37,333 nt of DNA from Anaerolineae bacterium (GCA_013178185.1 JABLXC010000036.1:1-37333); one strand, 5' to 3'; positions 15,973 through 24,050 are shown, counted from the stretch's first letter. The notes: a model not told the origin generated them from the letters alone. Numbers and translations: made by a program.

Positions 15973-17133
15973 ATGGACAATAATCTCCGCCCCGCATGGT
16001 CAACCCCCACTAAAATCATCGTTGTCCTGGCGATTCTCGCTTTGTTTGGTTTCCTGTTTTTCCGCTTCAGCGTCGCGCTGCCCCCGTTGATCATCGCTAT
16101 CATCCTGGCTTACGTGCTCTCGCCAATTTCCAGTTTCTTTCAAAAGAAACTGAAGCTGCCGCGCGGCCTGGGGATTCTGCTGACTTACCTGTTAATGCTG
16201 CTGCTCATTGCAGGGATGCTGGTAATCGTCATCCCGCTGTTGATCCGGCAGGTTGGCGGGTTCAACTTGAATATCATCTATTGGCTGGAACAGGCGCGCA
16301 ATCTCTTCAGCGACAAAATCACCATCGCCGGAGTGGTGATAGATGGGCCAACTTTGCTCGGCCAAATCGTCAACCAACTGGAGGGCTTGCTGCAGCCGGT
16401 CTTCGGCACGACGCTGGATGTGGTCGCCAGCCTGCTCGAATCGATCGTTTGGGTCGTCTTTATCGTCATCATCTCCATTTACCTGATCAAAGATTCGAGT
16501 AAGATTATGGCCTGGTTTGAAAGCCTGGTTCCGCCAGCCTACCGGGGCGACTTCAACCGTCTGGTAGAGGATCTGAATACGATCTGGAGCGCCTTCTTCC
16601 GCGGGCAATTGCTGCTCGCCTTTATCGTGACCTTAATCATCACCGCCGAGGGGCTGATCATTGGCCTGCCTTTCGCCTTATTGATGGGACTTCTGGCTGG
16701 AATGATGGAATTCTTCCCCAGCGTCGGTCACGGAGTCTGGTTGGTCACCGCTTCTCTATTGGCTCTGTTCATAGGATCTACCCACCTTCCCCTTCCCAAT
16801 TGGGTCTTTTTTCTAATTGTGGTGGGGATTCACATCGTTTTTACGCAGTTTGACCTGAATTACTTGATCCCGCGCATCATCGGACGTAGCGTCCAGCTTC
16901 CCCCGATGGTAGTCATCCTAGGAATCGTGGCCGGCGCCGCCATCGCTGGTGTGCTGGGGGTCGTCCTGGCCGCCCCCTCGATTGCCTCGCTGCGGGTGAT
17001 CCTGCGCTACCTGTATGCCCGGCTGCTGGACCAGGAGCCCTTTGCCGAAGAAACCGCCGCCCCGCGCCTGCCGCCGCCTAAGCTGCAATGGTGGAAAAAA
17101 CGCGGCGGGCGGAAGAACGAATTCCCCCTCTAA
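15973..17133 (+). CDS. AI-2E family transporter (PerM/TqsA-like)
   Basis: A 386-residue polytopic inner-membrane protein of the PF01594 family. Hydrophobic segments follow the usual order: two N-terminal pairs (about 15-55 and 66-90), a long loop (about 95-145), a helix at about 147-165 and a C-terminal cluster (about 210-350). The family signatures VLSPISSFFQKK near the N-terminus and FFPSVGHGVWLV in the second half are visible. Members export small molecules such as autoinducer-2 or exchange sodium and protons; which one applies here is unknown. The tail is Pro/Lys-rich and cytoplasmic. It is transcribed alone. Confidence 0.9.
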   Translation: MDNNLRPAWSTPTKIIVVLAILALFGFLFFRFSVALPPLIIAIILAYVLSPISSFFQKKLKLPRGLGILLTYLLMLLLIAGMLVIVIPLLIRQVGGFNLNIIYWLEQARNLFSDKITIAGVVIDGPTLLGQIVNQLEGLLQPVFGTTLDVVASLLESIVWVVFIVIISIYLIKDSSKIMAWFESLVPPAYRGDFNRLVEDLNTIWSAFFRGQLLLAFIVTLIITAEGLIIGLPFALLMGLLAGMMEFFPSVGHGVWLVTASLLALFIGSTHLPLPNWVFFLIVVGIHIVFTQFDLNYLIPRIIGRSVQLPPMVVILGIVAGAAIAGVLGVVLAAPSIASLRVILRYLYARLLDQEPFAEETAAPRLPPPKLQWWKKRGGRKNEFPL

Positions 17134-17142
17134 CTGGCAGCC

Positions 17143-17216
17143 TCACCGCTCCGAGATCACCAGTTCATCGTATCCAGTCTCAGCATCCAACGGGCGGGTG
17201 AAATACAATCCCTCCA
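17143..17216 (-). pseudogene. Possible C-terminal remnant of an unidentified gene
   Basis: On the minus strand, a 24-codon frame reads LEGLYFTRPLDAETGYDELV and then ISER before a TGA at 17143-17145. Its composition is protein-like, but an in-frame stop lies directly upstream and no start fits. It may be the decayed end of a gene or a chance reading. Confidence 0.2.
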
Positions 17217-17245
17217 GTTATCACCTCATCGCACACCCAATAAGA

Positions 17246-17587
17246 TCAGACGCTAAGGACTCTACCTGCTTTTTGCAGCGTCGTGAGAATATCTCCCATC
17301 CCCCCGACAACGCCGACGCGCACCGCTTCTGCCAGATTGAAGAAGTTCAGGCAGGTCTGGCAGATGACCAGTTCCACCCCACGCTTCTCCATCTCTTTCA
17401 GTTGAGGGATCACGGCCGAGCCTTCACAAACCAGTTTGACGCCCTCGGTGTAGAACAATATCTTGCCAGGCAACTCGCCGGATTCGAGCGTCAGGGTTAA
17501 AAATTTCGTCGCCAAAACTTGCTGAAGTTCCGCCGGAGCATCCCCCAATCCATTGCGGGTAAAAAGAACAACTGTATCTCGATCCAT
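17246..17587 (-). CDS. YedF-type DsrE/DsrF-like protein without TusA domain
   Basis: 113 residues with the DsrE fold. The sequence follows the C-terminal domain of YedF, the sulfurtransferase-like selenium metabolism protein: TVVLFTRNGLGD at the N-terminus, ILFYTEGVKLVCEGSAVI in the middle, and the conserved ICQTCLNFFNL with Cys76 and Cys79. The N-terminal TusA/SirA domain of full YedF is absent, and no selenium gene (selA, selB, selD) is nearby. It probably handles persulfide or selenide, or binds a partner. The ATG at 17587 has AAGGAGGT eight bases upstream. It is preceded by a long structured leader. Confidence 0.8.
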   Translation of the reverse strand: MDRDTVVLFTRNGLGDAPAELQQVLATKFLTLTLESGELPGKILFYTEGVKLVCEGSAVIPQLKEMEKRGVELVICQTCLNFFNLAEAVRVGVVGGMGDILTTLQKAGRVLSV

Positions 17588-17840
17588 TCTATCTGACCTC
17601 CTTATTTTAGTTTGAACGGGAATACTGCCTGTTTCCCGCAATATACAAACAAAACCGCCGCGCTTTCAACAGGCGGCGATTATCGAAGGAGGTCGCAGGC
17701 GTTGCAATTACAGGAACGTCAGAACACACCCTGCCTGTTGAAGCCGGTCGGTGTTACAGCGCCAACTGGCGCTGCATGTGTAAAATCAGGTATATCGGTA
17801 AGTTTGCTCCATCATTAAATACTCAAGAAATGATTATACA
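17588..17840 (-). promoter_or_regulatory. Structured 5' leader of the yedF-like gene, possible attenuator or riboswitch
   Basis: A TATAAT box lies near 17833-17838 on the minus strand. Downstream are a CAGCGCC-AGTT-GGCGCTG hairpin (17757-17774), an ACACC/GGTGT helix, then a terminator-like hairpin with CGCCGC paired to GCGGCG (17656-17678) followed by TTTTGTTT. The loop side of that hairpin holds GCCTGTTGAA, which is perfectly complementary to TTCAACAGGC further upstream (near 17733-17742), so a competing antiterminator helix can form. A last hairpin, CGGGAA/TTCCCG (about 17616-17638), contains a third AACAGGC copy. No known riboswitch class was recognised. Confidence 0.45.
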
Positions 17841-17958
17841 ATTATTTTCATCGAAATACCCATTTTCGTCAAGCAAATCCGGCAATGGATTTTAAGGCCT
17901 CCCCAAAATCCATCTCAGGGCGAATAAAAAGGAGCCCTCACAAGGAAGCGATATAAAA

Positions 17959-17997
17959 ATAAAAGGAACACAGCCCTGTCGGCTGCATCCCTTTTAT
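17959..17997 (-). terminator. Terminator downstream of metK
   Basis: An outer stem ATAAAAGG/CCTTTTAT (17959-17966 and 17990-17997) encloses a CAGCC/GGCTG inner helix. On the minus strand it runs into TTTTATTTTTAT. It lies about 70 bases after the metK stop and should separate metK from the yedF-like gene. Confidence 0.7.
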
Positions 17998-18069
17998 GAT
18001 AGACCCATAGCAACGCCCTGCCTTGGAGGCGTCTCGTCGCTTTCGGTTGAGCCGGAGCGGCTGTGTAAA

Positions 18070-19281
18070 TTATAGACCAGCGGCTGCCCGCAGGTCGGCT
18101 GCCCGGTTGGTTCGTTCCCAGGTCAGGTCAAGATCGTCGCGCCCAAAATGACCGTAAGCGGCAATTTTGCGGTAGATAGGTCTGCGTAGATCAAGATCGC
18201 GAATGATCGCTCCAGGGCGCAGATCAAAATTCTCCAGGACTAATTCAGCAATCTTTTCATCTGCGATGACGCCTGTGCCAAATGTCTCAACATTGATGCT
18301 GAGAGGATGGGCAACGCCAATCGCGTAAGCCACCTGGATCTCGCAGCGTTCCGCCAGCCCGGCGGCTACCACATTTTTCGCCACCCAGCGGGCAGCATAA
18401 GCCGCCGAGCGGTCAACTTTCGTGGGGTCCTTACCGCTAAAACACCCACCGCCGTGCCGCCCCATCCCGCCGTAGGTATCCACGATGATCTTGCGACCCG
18501 TCAACCCAGAATCACCCATCGGCCCGCCGATGACAAAACGCCCGGTGGGGTTCACAAAGACCTTCATATCCTTATCCACCATTTCTTCGGGCAGCGTCGG
18601 CATGATCACATGTTCCAACAGGCCTTCGCGTATTTCATTGTGGGTGACTTCAGGGGCATGCTGGGTGCTGATCAGAACGGTATCCACGCGCTTTGGTTTC
18701 CCGTAACTGTACTCAATCGTCACCTGGCTTTTACCGTCTGGCCGCAGCCAGGGCAACGCGCCGCTCTTACGGGTTTCGGTCAAACGGCGGGCGAGTTTAT
18801 GCGCCAGGTAGATCGGCATGGGCATCAGGGTGGGCGTCTCGTTGCAGGCGTAACCGAACATCATGCCCTGGTCTCCAGCGCCTAGCGCCTCGATCTCGGC
18901 TTCGCTCATTTCCCCTGATTTCGCCTCGAGCGCCTTATCAACGCCCATGGCAATATCGCCAGATTGCTTCGCAATCGCGACCTGCACGCCGCAGGTGGTG
19001 CCGTCAAAGCCTTTGCTGCTACTGTCATAGCCGATATCGTTCACCACACCTCGCACCAACTGGTCAAAATCCAGGTTGGCTCGGGTGGTAATTTCGCCCA
19101 TCACGATGATGAAGCCGGTTTTGGTAGCCGTCTCGCAGGCTACGCGCGAGCGAGGATCATCTGCAAGGCAGGCATCCAGGACTGCATCCGAGACCTGATC
19201 GCACATCTTGTCAGGATGTCCCTCTGTAACCGACTCAGAGGTAAAGAGGTACTTTGCGGACTTCATAAAAGTTGTGGTCAT
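18070..19281 (-). CDS. metK: S-adenosylmethionine synthetase MetK
   Basis: A 403-residue enzyme that makes S-adenosylmethionine from methionine and ATP, in the cytoplasm as a tetramer. The N-terminal ATP-site block [16 protein letters not shown] starts at about residue 13, the second signature [16 protein letters not shown] at about 134, and the phosphate-loop [20 protein letters not shown] at about 278-297. Length is slightly above the usual 385-400. The ATG at 19281 has TAAGGAG twelve bases upstream, a rather long spacing. It is controlled by a SAM-I riboswitch and terminator directly upstream, so its product represses it. It is transcribed alone and ends in a terminator near 17959-17997. 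Confidence 0.97.
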   Translation of the reverse strand: MTTTFMKSAKYLFTSESVTEGHPDKMCDQVSDAVLDACLADDPRSRVACETATKTGFIIVMGEITTRANLDFDQLVRGVVNDIGYDSSSKGFDGTTCGVQVAIAKQSGDIAMGVDKALEAKSGEMSEAEIEALGAGDQGMMFGYACNETPTLMPMPIYLAHKLARRLTETRKSGALPWLRPDGKSQVTIEYSYGKPKRVDTVLISTQHAPEVTHNEIREGLLEHVIMPTLPEEMVDKDMKVFVNPTGRFVIGGPMGDSGLTGRKIIVDTYGGMGRHGGGCFSGKDPTKVDRSAAYAARWVAKNVVAAGLAERCEIQVAYAIGVAHPLSINVETFGTGVIADEKIAELVLENFDLRPGAIIRDLDLRRPIYRKIAAYGHFGRDDLDLTWERTNRAADLRAAAGL

Positions 19282-19303
19282 AGTGACTGACTACTCCTTA
19301 GGA

Positions 19304-19336
19304 TAAAAAGTCCCCTTCCGGTTGATCGTAAGGGGG
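19304..19336 (-). terminator. Expression-platform terminator of the SAM-I riboswitch
   Basis: On the minus strand CCCCTT and AAGGGG (within 19312-19335) form a hairpin with a 12-base loop, followed by ACTTTTTAT. It lies between the aptamer and the metK ribosome site, as expected for SAM-dependent termination. Confidence 0.8.
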
Positions 19337-19352
19337 CAGAAAAACGCATGCC

Positions 19353-19459
19353 CTCCTATCTTCCAGATATATCCGATCTGACGGAGTTGGCACCTTCGAG
19401 CTTGCGCTCGGGTTGCCGAGGTTTCACAGGGCCGGTCCCTCCACCTCTCTGGATAGAAG
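19353..19459 (-). ncRNA. SAM-I riboswitch (S-box) aptamer
   Basis: The minus strand shows the conserved S-box order: P1 left strand CTTCTATC (19459-19452), then AGAGAGGTGGAGGGACCGGC, the CCTGTGAAACCTCGGCAACC kink-turn and J-region, GGTGCCAACTCC, and the P1 right strand GATAGGAG (19360-19353), giving an 8-bp P1. Binding of SAM should stabilise P1 and allow the downstream terminator to form. The aptamer class is certain from sequence; the regulatory sense is from established knowledge of S-box RNAs. Confidence 0.95.
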
Positions 19460-19490
19460 CGCCATTAGGGGCTATTGAATTGTTAGCAAG

Positions 19491-19519
19491 ATATTATCAC
19501 AGGTCGCAGAGGTTGTCAA
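19491..19519 (-). promoter_or_regulatory. metK promoter
   Basis: On the minus strand TTGACA (19514-19519) and TAATAT (19491-19496) are separated by exactly 17 bp, with TGTGA before the -10. Transcription should begin about 25 bases before the aptamer. Confidence 0.85.
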
Positions 19520-19610
19520 AGGAGTTTACCTGAGGCTCAGACAGAAGCTCGAACATTGGACAGGATGAAACTTTAGGCAGTGTGATAACTATACGCAAAA
19601 CCGTTTTCTT

Positions 19611-19766
19611 CTATTCCGGTTTAAGCGTCCACTTTTGCTTCAACAAGTCAAACGGACCGGAATAACGTTTTTGCTTTTTGCTTTTCTTTTGCATTGGTTT
19701 GTCAGGGTTGAGATTGTTGTTATCATTAATCGGCTCATTATCTGACAGCAGTTTGGCAGCGGAGAT
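19611..19766 (-). pseudogene. C-terminal fragment of an unidentified basic protein (possible IS remnant)
   Basis: A 51-codon open stretch with no start reads ISAAKLLSDNEP, then an Asn/Asp-rich segment, a Lys-rich segment (MQKKSKKQKRYSG) and ends PFDLLKQKWTLKPE before TAG. An in-frame TGA lies just upstream (19767-19769). The composition suggests a real protein tail, possibly of a transposase, but the family was not recognised. The region is AT-rich compared with metK. Confidence 0.3.
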
Positions 19767-19815
19767 TCATTGCTCTGCCACAAAGTAGGTGGCGTCAATT
19801 TGGATATTTTACATC

Positions 19816-19870
19816 TTGACTATCAAAATTAGATATTCTACAATATAGCACTTACTCATCATTTTGAGTA
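19816..19870 (+). promoter_or_regulatory. Promoter and dyad operator upstream of the DUF1801 gene
   Basis: TTGACT (19816-19821) and TACAAT (19839-19844) are 17 bp apart. Just past the expected start is a perfect 6-bp inverted repeat, TACTCA (19853-19858) and TGAGTA (19865-19870), which could be a repressor site or a 5' hairpin. The leader is about 68 bases. Confidence 0.7.
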
Positions 19871-19918
19871 GGTAAAAACTTTACTTCAACGACAATCGGT
19901 CACGATAAGGAGACTGCC

Positions 19919-20353
19919 ATGAGCCCGAAGAAGGACGTGGGATTTACAGAGGAAGAGCAAGCCGCAATGAAGGAGCGCTCTCAAGAGTTAAAGTCAGCCG
20001 CGCGCGCGGATAAGGACAGGGCGTTTGGGGAAAGCGCCGTACTGGCAAAGATCGCCGAGATGACGGAACCGGACCGCGGCATGGCTTTGCGGCTCCATGA
20101 AATCATCAAGGCCAACGCGCCAGTTCTCTCACCGAAAACCTGGTATGGGATGCCCGCCTATGCAAGGGACGGCAAGGTGGTCTGTTTCTTCCAAAGCGCG
20201 CATAAGTTCAACACGAGGTATGCAACCATCGGTTTCAACGATGCGGCGAATCTGGACGAAGGCGCCCTGTGGCCAGTCGCCTTCGCGCTGAAGGACTTGA
20301 CCACCGCCGAAGAAGCAAAGATTGCCGAGCTCGTGAGAAAAGCGGTGAGCTGA
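19919..20353 (+). CDS. DUF1801 (YdhG/YjbR-like fold) protein
   Basis: 144 residues. The N-terminal third is helical and charged ([17 protein letters not shown]). The rest is a DUF1801/YdhG-like domain, recognisable from [34 protein letters not shown] (residues about 60-93) and the helical end. Related proteins have been proposed to bind iron or act as chaperones, but the function is not established. The ATG follows AAGGAG by six bases. It has its own promoter with an inverted repeat, and stands with the DHFR-like gene downstream in an accessory stretch. Confidence 0.8.
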   Translation: MSPKKDVGFTEEEQAAMKERSQELKSAARADKDRAFGESAVLAKIAEMTEPDRGMALRLHEIIKANAPVLSPKTWYGMPAYARDGKVVCFFQSAHKFNTRYATIGFNDAANLDEGALWPVAFALKDLTTAEEAKIAELVRKAVS

Positions 20354-20550
20354 GGGGGAATCGCCGTGGGCGCAGTTTGAGCAATATTCCCTGGTCTGCC
20401 GGCTGCCTTCAGCAGACTGTCTCGAGTTTTTCTGCTTCCAGGCATTGGTCGCATCCGCCCGTTCCTGCTCCCTGTCAGCCACCCTTGGCGCTGTTGGCGT
20501 GATTTGCTGAGACGATTGGATGACAGCCAGGATTCAGAAAAGAGGTTCGT
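20354..20550. other. Intergenic region with a repeated post-gene sequence (copy A)
   Basis: Non-coding. It contains TTTGAGCAATATTCCCTGGT (20376-20395), a close relative of which occurs at 21194-21213 after the next gene, each preceded by a TCGCCG stretch. No promoter was recognised. AAAGAGG five bases before 20551 is the ribosome site of the next gene. Confidence 0.4.
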
Positions 20551-21123
20551 ATGGCTCGCCTGACTTACTCGGCAATCTTATCACTCGACGGCTACATTGA
20601 AGATATAGATGGGAAGTTTGACTGGGCAGCGCCGGACGAGGAAGTGCACGGATTCATCAACTACCTCGAACGCTCAGCTGGCACTCATCTCTACGGAAGG
20701 CGGATGTATGAGATCATGATAGGCTGGGAGACTGACCCCAACTTAGCCGCCAAATCCCCACTTCTGCGCGATTTCGCAGCGATCTGGCAAGCTGCCGACA
20801 AAATTGTGTATTCCAAAACATTAGAAACCGTATCCACCCGCAAGACTCGTATTGAGCGCACCTTCGATCCGGAAGCGATCAGGCAACTGAAAGACGCTCT
20901 CCAACAGGATATCCTCATCGGAGGCTCTGGTCTCGCCGCCCACGCCTTTCGGTCGGGGTTGGTTGACGAGTACCATCTCTTCCTTGTACCGGTCATCGTG
21001 GGGGGTGGAAAATCTTCCTTCCCTGAAAACGTCCGGGTGGAGTTAACGCTCTTGGAGGAACATCGTTTTGGCAGCGGTGTGGTTTTCCTCCGTTACCAGG
21101 CAAGGCATAAAAGAACTGCCTGA
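20551..21123 (+). CDS. Dihydrofolate reductase family protein (RibD C-terminal-like)
   Basis: 190 residues of the RibD_C/DHFR-like superfamily, usually NADPH-dependent reductases of pteridine or flavin precursors. Family features are the N-terminal SAILSLDGYIEDIDGKFDW (about 6-24), the YGRRMYEIM block (about 48-56), and the dinucleotide-binding ILIGGSGLAAHAFRSGLVDE (about 115-134) followed by LVPVIVGGGKS. Stand-alone copies of this type are widespread, often mobile, and of unknown substrate. Good ribosome site AAAGAGG. No folate or riboflavin gene is nearby. Confidence 0.88.
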   Translation: MARLTYSAILSLDGYIEDIDGKFDWAAPDEEVHGFINYLERSAGTHLYGRRMYEIMIGWETDPNLAAKSPLLRDFAAIWQAADKIVYSKTLETVSTRKTRIERTFDPEAIRQLKDALQQDILIGGSGLAAHAFRSGLVDEYHLFLVPVIVGGGKSSFPENVRVELTLLEEHRFGSGVVFLRYQARHKRTA

Positions 21124-21389
21124 TACAGAATCTGTCCCGTCCTCGCTGCGCTTGAGAGGGCAAGCAACCGGAAGACTGGGTTTCGCCGCCCTTTTTGAGC
21201 AATTTTCCCGGTTGGTGATTGATCATTCATGATGACTGGTTTTTGAAAGAGGATAACATGCAATTTCCTTAAGATTAAGGGCGTTTGTATGAAATCGTTC
21301 CACATCAGTACCTGCTAATAAGCAAATGGGACGAGAAACAGGCAAAAAAGCATGGATATTGTCTTCGCCTTTCCCATCCCTGCCAATTC
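21124..21389. other. Intergenic region with a repeated post-gene sequence (copy B)
   Basis: Between a rightward and a leftward gene. It holds TTTGAGCAATTTTCCCGGTT (21194-21213), similar to the copy at 20376-20395. A 97-codon frame beginning at 21285 overlaps the next gene in antisense and is rejected. No terminator with a clear T tract was seen. Confidence 0.4.
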
Positions 21390-21755
21390 TTACGGCGCGC
21401 TTCTATTTACATTCAGCGCCGTAATCGCAGCCAGCGCGCCCGCAAACAAAACACCGAACATGATCACCAAAGCCCATTGACCGGACTGGGCAAAATAGCC
21501 CGGACTGGCAATCTCGCTGTACAGCACCATGCCAAGCGCAACCAGCAGGAGCTTCACTCCCCACACCTTCATCTTTAAAACTGCGATGCCGCTTAGGATA
21601 AGAGCCAGGGCAGTCAGAGCCTCAGCCGCCAGGTGAAACCCAATTGACCAGGGCGCGCTCTGCAATTCAGGCACAGCCCCAGCCGTGATAAAAAAAGCCC
21701 ATTGACCCAACATCAACATCCCGACGACGATGCCATACCAGGCTGAAAATTTCAT
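21390..21755 (-). CDS. Small four-helix membrane protein
   Basis: 121 residues, almost wholly hydrophobic, with four predicted membrane helices (about 5-27, 40-62, 66-86, 92-114) and short loops. It resembles small uncharacterised integral membrane proteins in Firmicutes and Chloroflexota; no catalytic motif is visible. The ATG at 21755 follows AAGGAG by seven bases, so the start is secure. It stands alone: its upstream neighbour (22120 SDR) is on the same strand but 364 bases away. Confidence 0.75.
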   Translation of the reverse strand: MKFSAWYGIVVGMLMLGQWAFFITAGAVPELQSAPWSIGFHLAAEALTALALILSGIAVLKMKVWGVKLLLVALGMVLYSEIASPGYFAQSGQWALVIMFGVLFAGALAAITALNVNRSAP

Positions 21756-22119
21756 CCGCTCTCTCCTTAAGTAATTAATCGCCCGAACCGGCTGTTTGCA
21801 GACAGAATTTCACGAGGGTACCCCACTGCGCGAAACAGTACAATTTTACCAGCCTGCTCCGCTGCCCGAGGTAAATATCGCCGTTTCAGATTGAGTAAAG
21901 AAGGAAGAACAGGAAAGGAAAATTAGCGCCCCTGCCTGGATAGGCTTCCCTCACCAGTGCTTAAAAGCGTTCTGCGCGGCGCGAAACCGCCACGACGCAA
22001 AGCCCCCGGGTTGCCAGGCGGCGCGCCACAGCTGCCCCAATCCCGCCTGAAGCGCCAGCCGCAACCGCCGTACTGTTTTACCCGATCACGCGTCCCATCA
22101 CGCGCCCTCTGGCACCATG
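21756..22119. other. Intergenic region without recognised gene
   Basis: 364 bases between the membrane protein start and the SDR stop, both on the minus strand. Open frames here lack ribosome sites and protein-like composition. It must hold the promoter of the membrane protein, but no clear -35/-10 pair was found, and no tRNA-like fold was seen. Confidence 0.4.
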
Positions 22120-23175
22120 TCAATTTTTCCGGTATTTTTCCTCCTGGAGCAGCCGCGGCGCAGGCAGGTCCAACGAGAAGCGCAGGGTGGCCTGAACCCG
22201 GTTGCGATTTTGCAACCACCAGCGCACCGTATCAGCCACCGATTCCGAAAGGGCGCGCGCCCGGTAACCCAGTTCGCGGCAGGCTTTTTCGCTACTAACG
22301 AATGAATTGCTGATCAGCGTTTCGATCGCATAGCGCGTCAGGCGCGGCCGGCGACGCGCCAGCCGGTAATACAGGGTGGTAAAACGGCACAGAAACAGCG
22401 CTATGGGGAGTGGGATTTTAATGGCAGGGGTCCGACAGCCAGAGGCATTTTGCACCAGGCTCCGCAGTTGGTCGATCGCGATTCTTTCACCTCCGAGGAG
22501 GTACACCTGGCCCGGCTGTCCTTTCTCCGCCGCCAGGATATGGCCGCGCGCCACATCCCGCACATCAACGAAATCGAAGCAGCCCTCGATGATGAAACTG
22601 ACCTGGCGCCGCATCCATGAAAGAAACATTTCGCCCATCTCCGAACGGCGATAATCGTGCGGCCCAATGACACCTGTCGGACAGACGATCACGGCATCCA
22701 GCCCTTCCTTCCCCGCCTGGAGCACCGCCAGCGAGGCTTCAGCCTTGGTGCGGTCATAAGGCCCGGCAGGGTTATGAGCGTCGAAGGACAGTTCCTCGCT
22801 GATCCTTACGCCGTCCGGCGGGCGTTCGATCGCGTGGATCGAACTGGTGTAGACCAGCCGCCTGACGCCCGCTCGCCGGGCAGCCCGGATGACGTTTTTC
22901 GTCCCCTCCACATTGACGCGGTAGAGCAGGTCCTCCTTGCCCTCTTCGATTGAGACCAGCGCCGCCAGGCGAAAGACGATCTCAACGCCTGCAAAAACAA
23001 GCTCAAGCGAGTCTTCATCCAGAATATTACCCTCCATGATTTCAATTTCCAACCCTTCCAGGGAGGAACAATCTTCTCCTGGCAAAACCAGCGCCCGCAC
23101 TTTCTTTCCGGCGGCCAGCAACTCCCGTGCCAGCACATTACCAAGATGGCCCGTTGCCCCCGTTACCAGAATCAT
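22120..23175 (-). CDS. NAD(P)-dependent epimerase/dehydratase family SDR
   Basis: A 351-residue extended SDR. The Rossmann motif GATGHLG is at residues 5-11, the Ser in VYTSSIHAIE, and YxxxK is YDRTK (about 147-151). A 35-residue C-terminal extension beyond the usual fold is basic and hydrophobic. It shares its overall plan with the SDR at 10349-11341 (dihydroflavonol-reductase-like, acting on 3-beta-hydroxysteroid or similar hydroxyl substrates). AGGGAGG five bases before the ATG supports the start. Transcribed alone and divergent from the glycosylase gene. Confidence 0.85.
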   Translation of the reverse strand: MILVTGATGHLGNVLARELLAAGKKVRALVLPGEDCSSLEGLEIEIMEGNILDEDSLELVFAGVEIVFRLAALVSIEEGKEDLLYRVNVEGTKNVIRAARRAGVRRLVYTSSIHAIERPPDGVRISEELSFDAHNPAGPYDRTKAEASLAVLQAGKEGLDAVIVCPTGVIGPHDYRRSEMGEMFLSWMRRQVSFIIEGCFDFVDVRDVARGHILAAEKGQPGQVYLLGGERIAIDQLRSLVQNASGCRTPAIKIPLPIALFLCRFTTLYYRLARRRPRLTRYAIETLISNSFVSSEKACRELGYRARALSESVADTVRWWLQNRNRVQATLRFSLDLPAPRLLQEEKYRKN

Positions 23176-23337
23176 GTCTCCCTCCCTCTCGTCTCCTCTG
23201 TCAATGCAGGATCGGATGTCTTAACCTGTACCGCAATTCTTTCTGCTCTAAAACAAGCCTGCCAGTCGGTTTTAACATAACGCTCGCAGCAGTAAACTTG
23301 ATCCCCCGCAGGACACATTTTGCGATATCCCCTGCGG

Positions 23338-23343
23338 TACAAT
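23338..23343 (+). promoter_or_regulatory. Leaderless-type -10 box of the DNA glycosylase gene
   Basis: TACAAT ends 7 bases before the ATG at 23351. No Shine-Dalgarno. Confidence 0.6.
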
Positions 23344-23350
23344 TACGCTG

Positions 23351-23950
23351 ATGCGTGAAATTCTGCCGCCCTACTTTTATCGCCGTCCGGCGCTGGAGGT
23401 TGCCCGCGCCCTGCTCGGAATGCGACTGGTTCGCGAGTTGGACGGCCAGCGGGTCTCGGGGCGGATCATCGAAACCGAAGCCTATCAGGGCGAAGAAGAC
23501 CTGGCCTGCCACGCCCGCGCCGGGCGCACGGCGCGCACCGCGGTGATGTACGGCCCTCCCGGCCGCGCCTATGTTTACTTCACTTACGGGATGCACTGGT
23601 GCCTGAACGCCGTCACAGGGGCAGAAGGAGAACCGGCGGCCGTATTGATCCGCGCTCTGGAGCCCCTGGAAGGCTGCGACCTCATTGCGGCGCGGCGTGC
23701 CCCGCAGCCCCGCCCCCTCTGGCTGAACGGCCCGGCCAAAATCTGCCAGGCTTTTGGCATTGACCGCCGGTTGAACGGTGCTGATTTGACCGCCCCGCAG
23801 GACAGATTATGGATCGAAGCAGACCAGCCAGCGCCAGAAATTCAGATCCAAACCAGCCCACGCATCGGCATCCAAAACGTCCCGGAACCCTGGCGCAGCA
23901 TCCCGTGGCGAGTGTTCCTGACCATAAGTGAGACCACCCGAAGACCTTAG
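23351..23950 (+). CDS. 3-methyladenine DNA glycosylase (AAG/MPG family)
   Basis: A 199-residue alkyladenine DNA glycosylase that excises alkylated purines in base excision repair. The family core is clear: RIIETEAYQGEEDLACHA with the catalytic Glu (about 41), VMYGPPGRAYVYFTYGMHWCLN for base intercalation and flipping, and AAVLIRALEPLEG. Both length and motifs fit the bacterial Mpg group. Its -10 box abuts the start codon. It is followed after 100 bases by the NeuD-type gene, which has its own promoter. Confidence 0.92.
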   Translation: MREILPPYFYRRPALEVARALLGMRLVRELDGQRVSGRIIETEAYQGEEDLACHARAGRTARTAVMYGPPGRAYVYFTYGMHWCLNAVTGAEGEPAAVLIRALEPLEGCDLIAARRAPQPRPLWLNGPAKICQAFGIDRRLNGADLTAPQDRLWIEADQPAPEIQIQTSPRIGIQNVPEPWRSIPWRVFLTISETTRRP

Positions 23951-24037
23951 CCCTCTGCGGCGACGCGTTCAGCCCAGGGGTCAGATCGCCGCTTTCTATT
24001 TGCTATTAAAGGGACCATTACCCCATCGGTTTTATGG

Positions 24038-24043
24038 TATAAA
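24038..24043 (+). promoter_or_regulatory. Leaderless-type -10 box of the NeuD-type gene
   Basis: TATAAA ends 7 bases before the ATG at 24051. This supports the short start over an upstream frame extension to 23928. Confidence 0.55.
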
Positions 24044-24050
24044 CAAAACA

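Noticed and set aside
17612-17818. A 68-codon plus-strand frame
   Set aside because: Lies over the structured yedF leader on the opposite strand and lacks start signals.
57-19591. Shared 14-mer CAGTGTGATAACTA at 57-70 and 19578-19591
   Set aside because: Direct rather than inverted relative to the nearby fragments, and a few 14-mer repeats are expected by chance in a window of this size.
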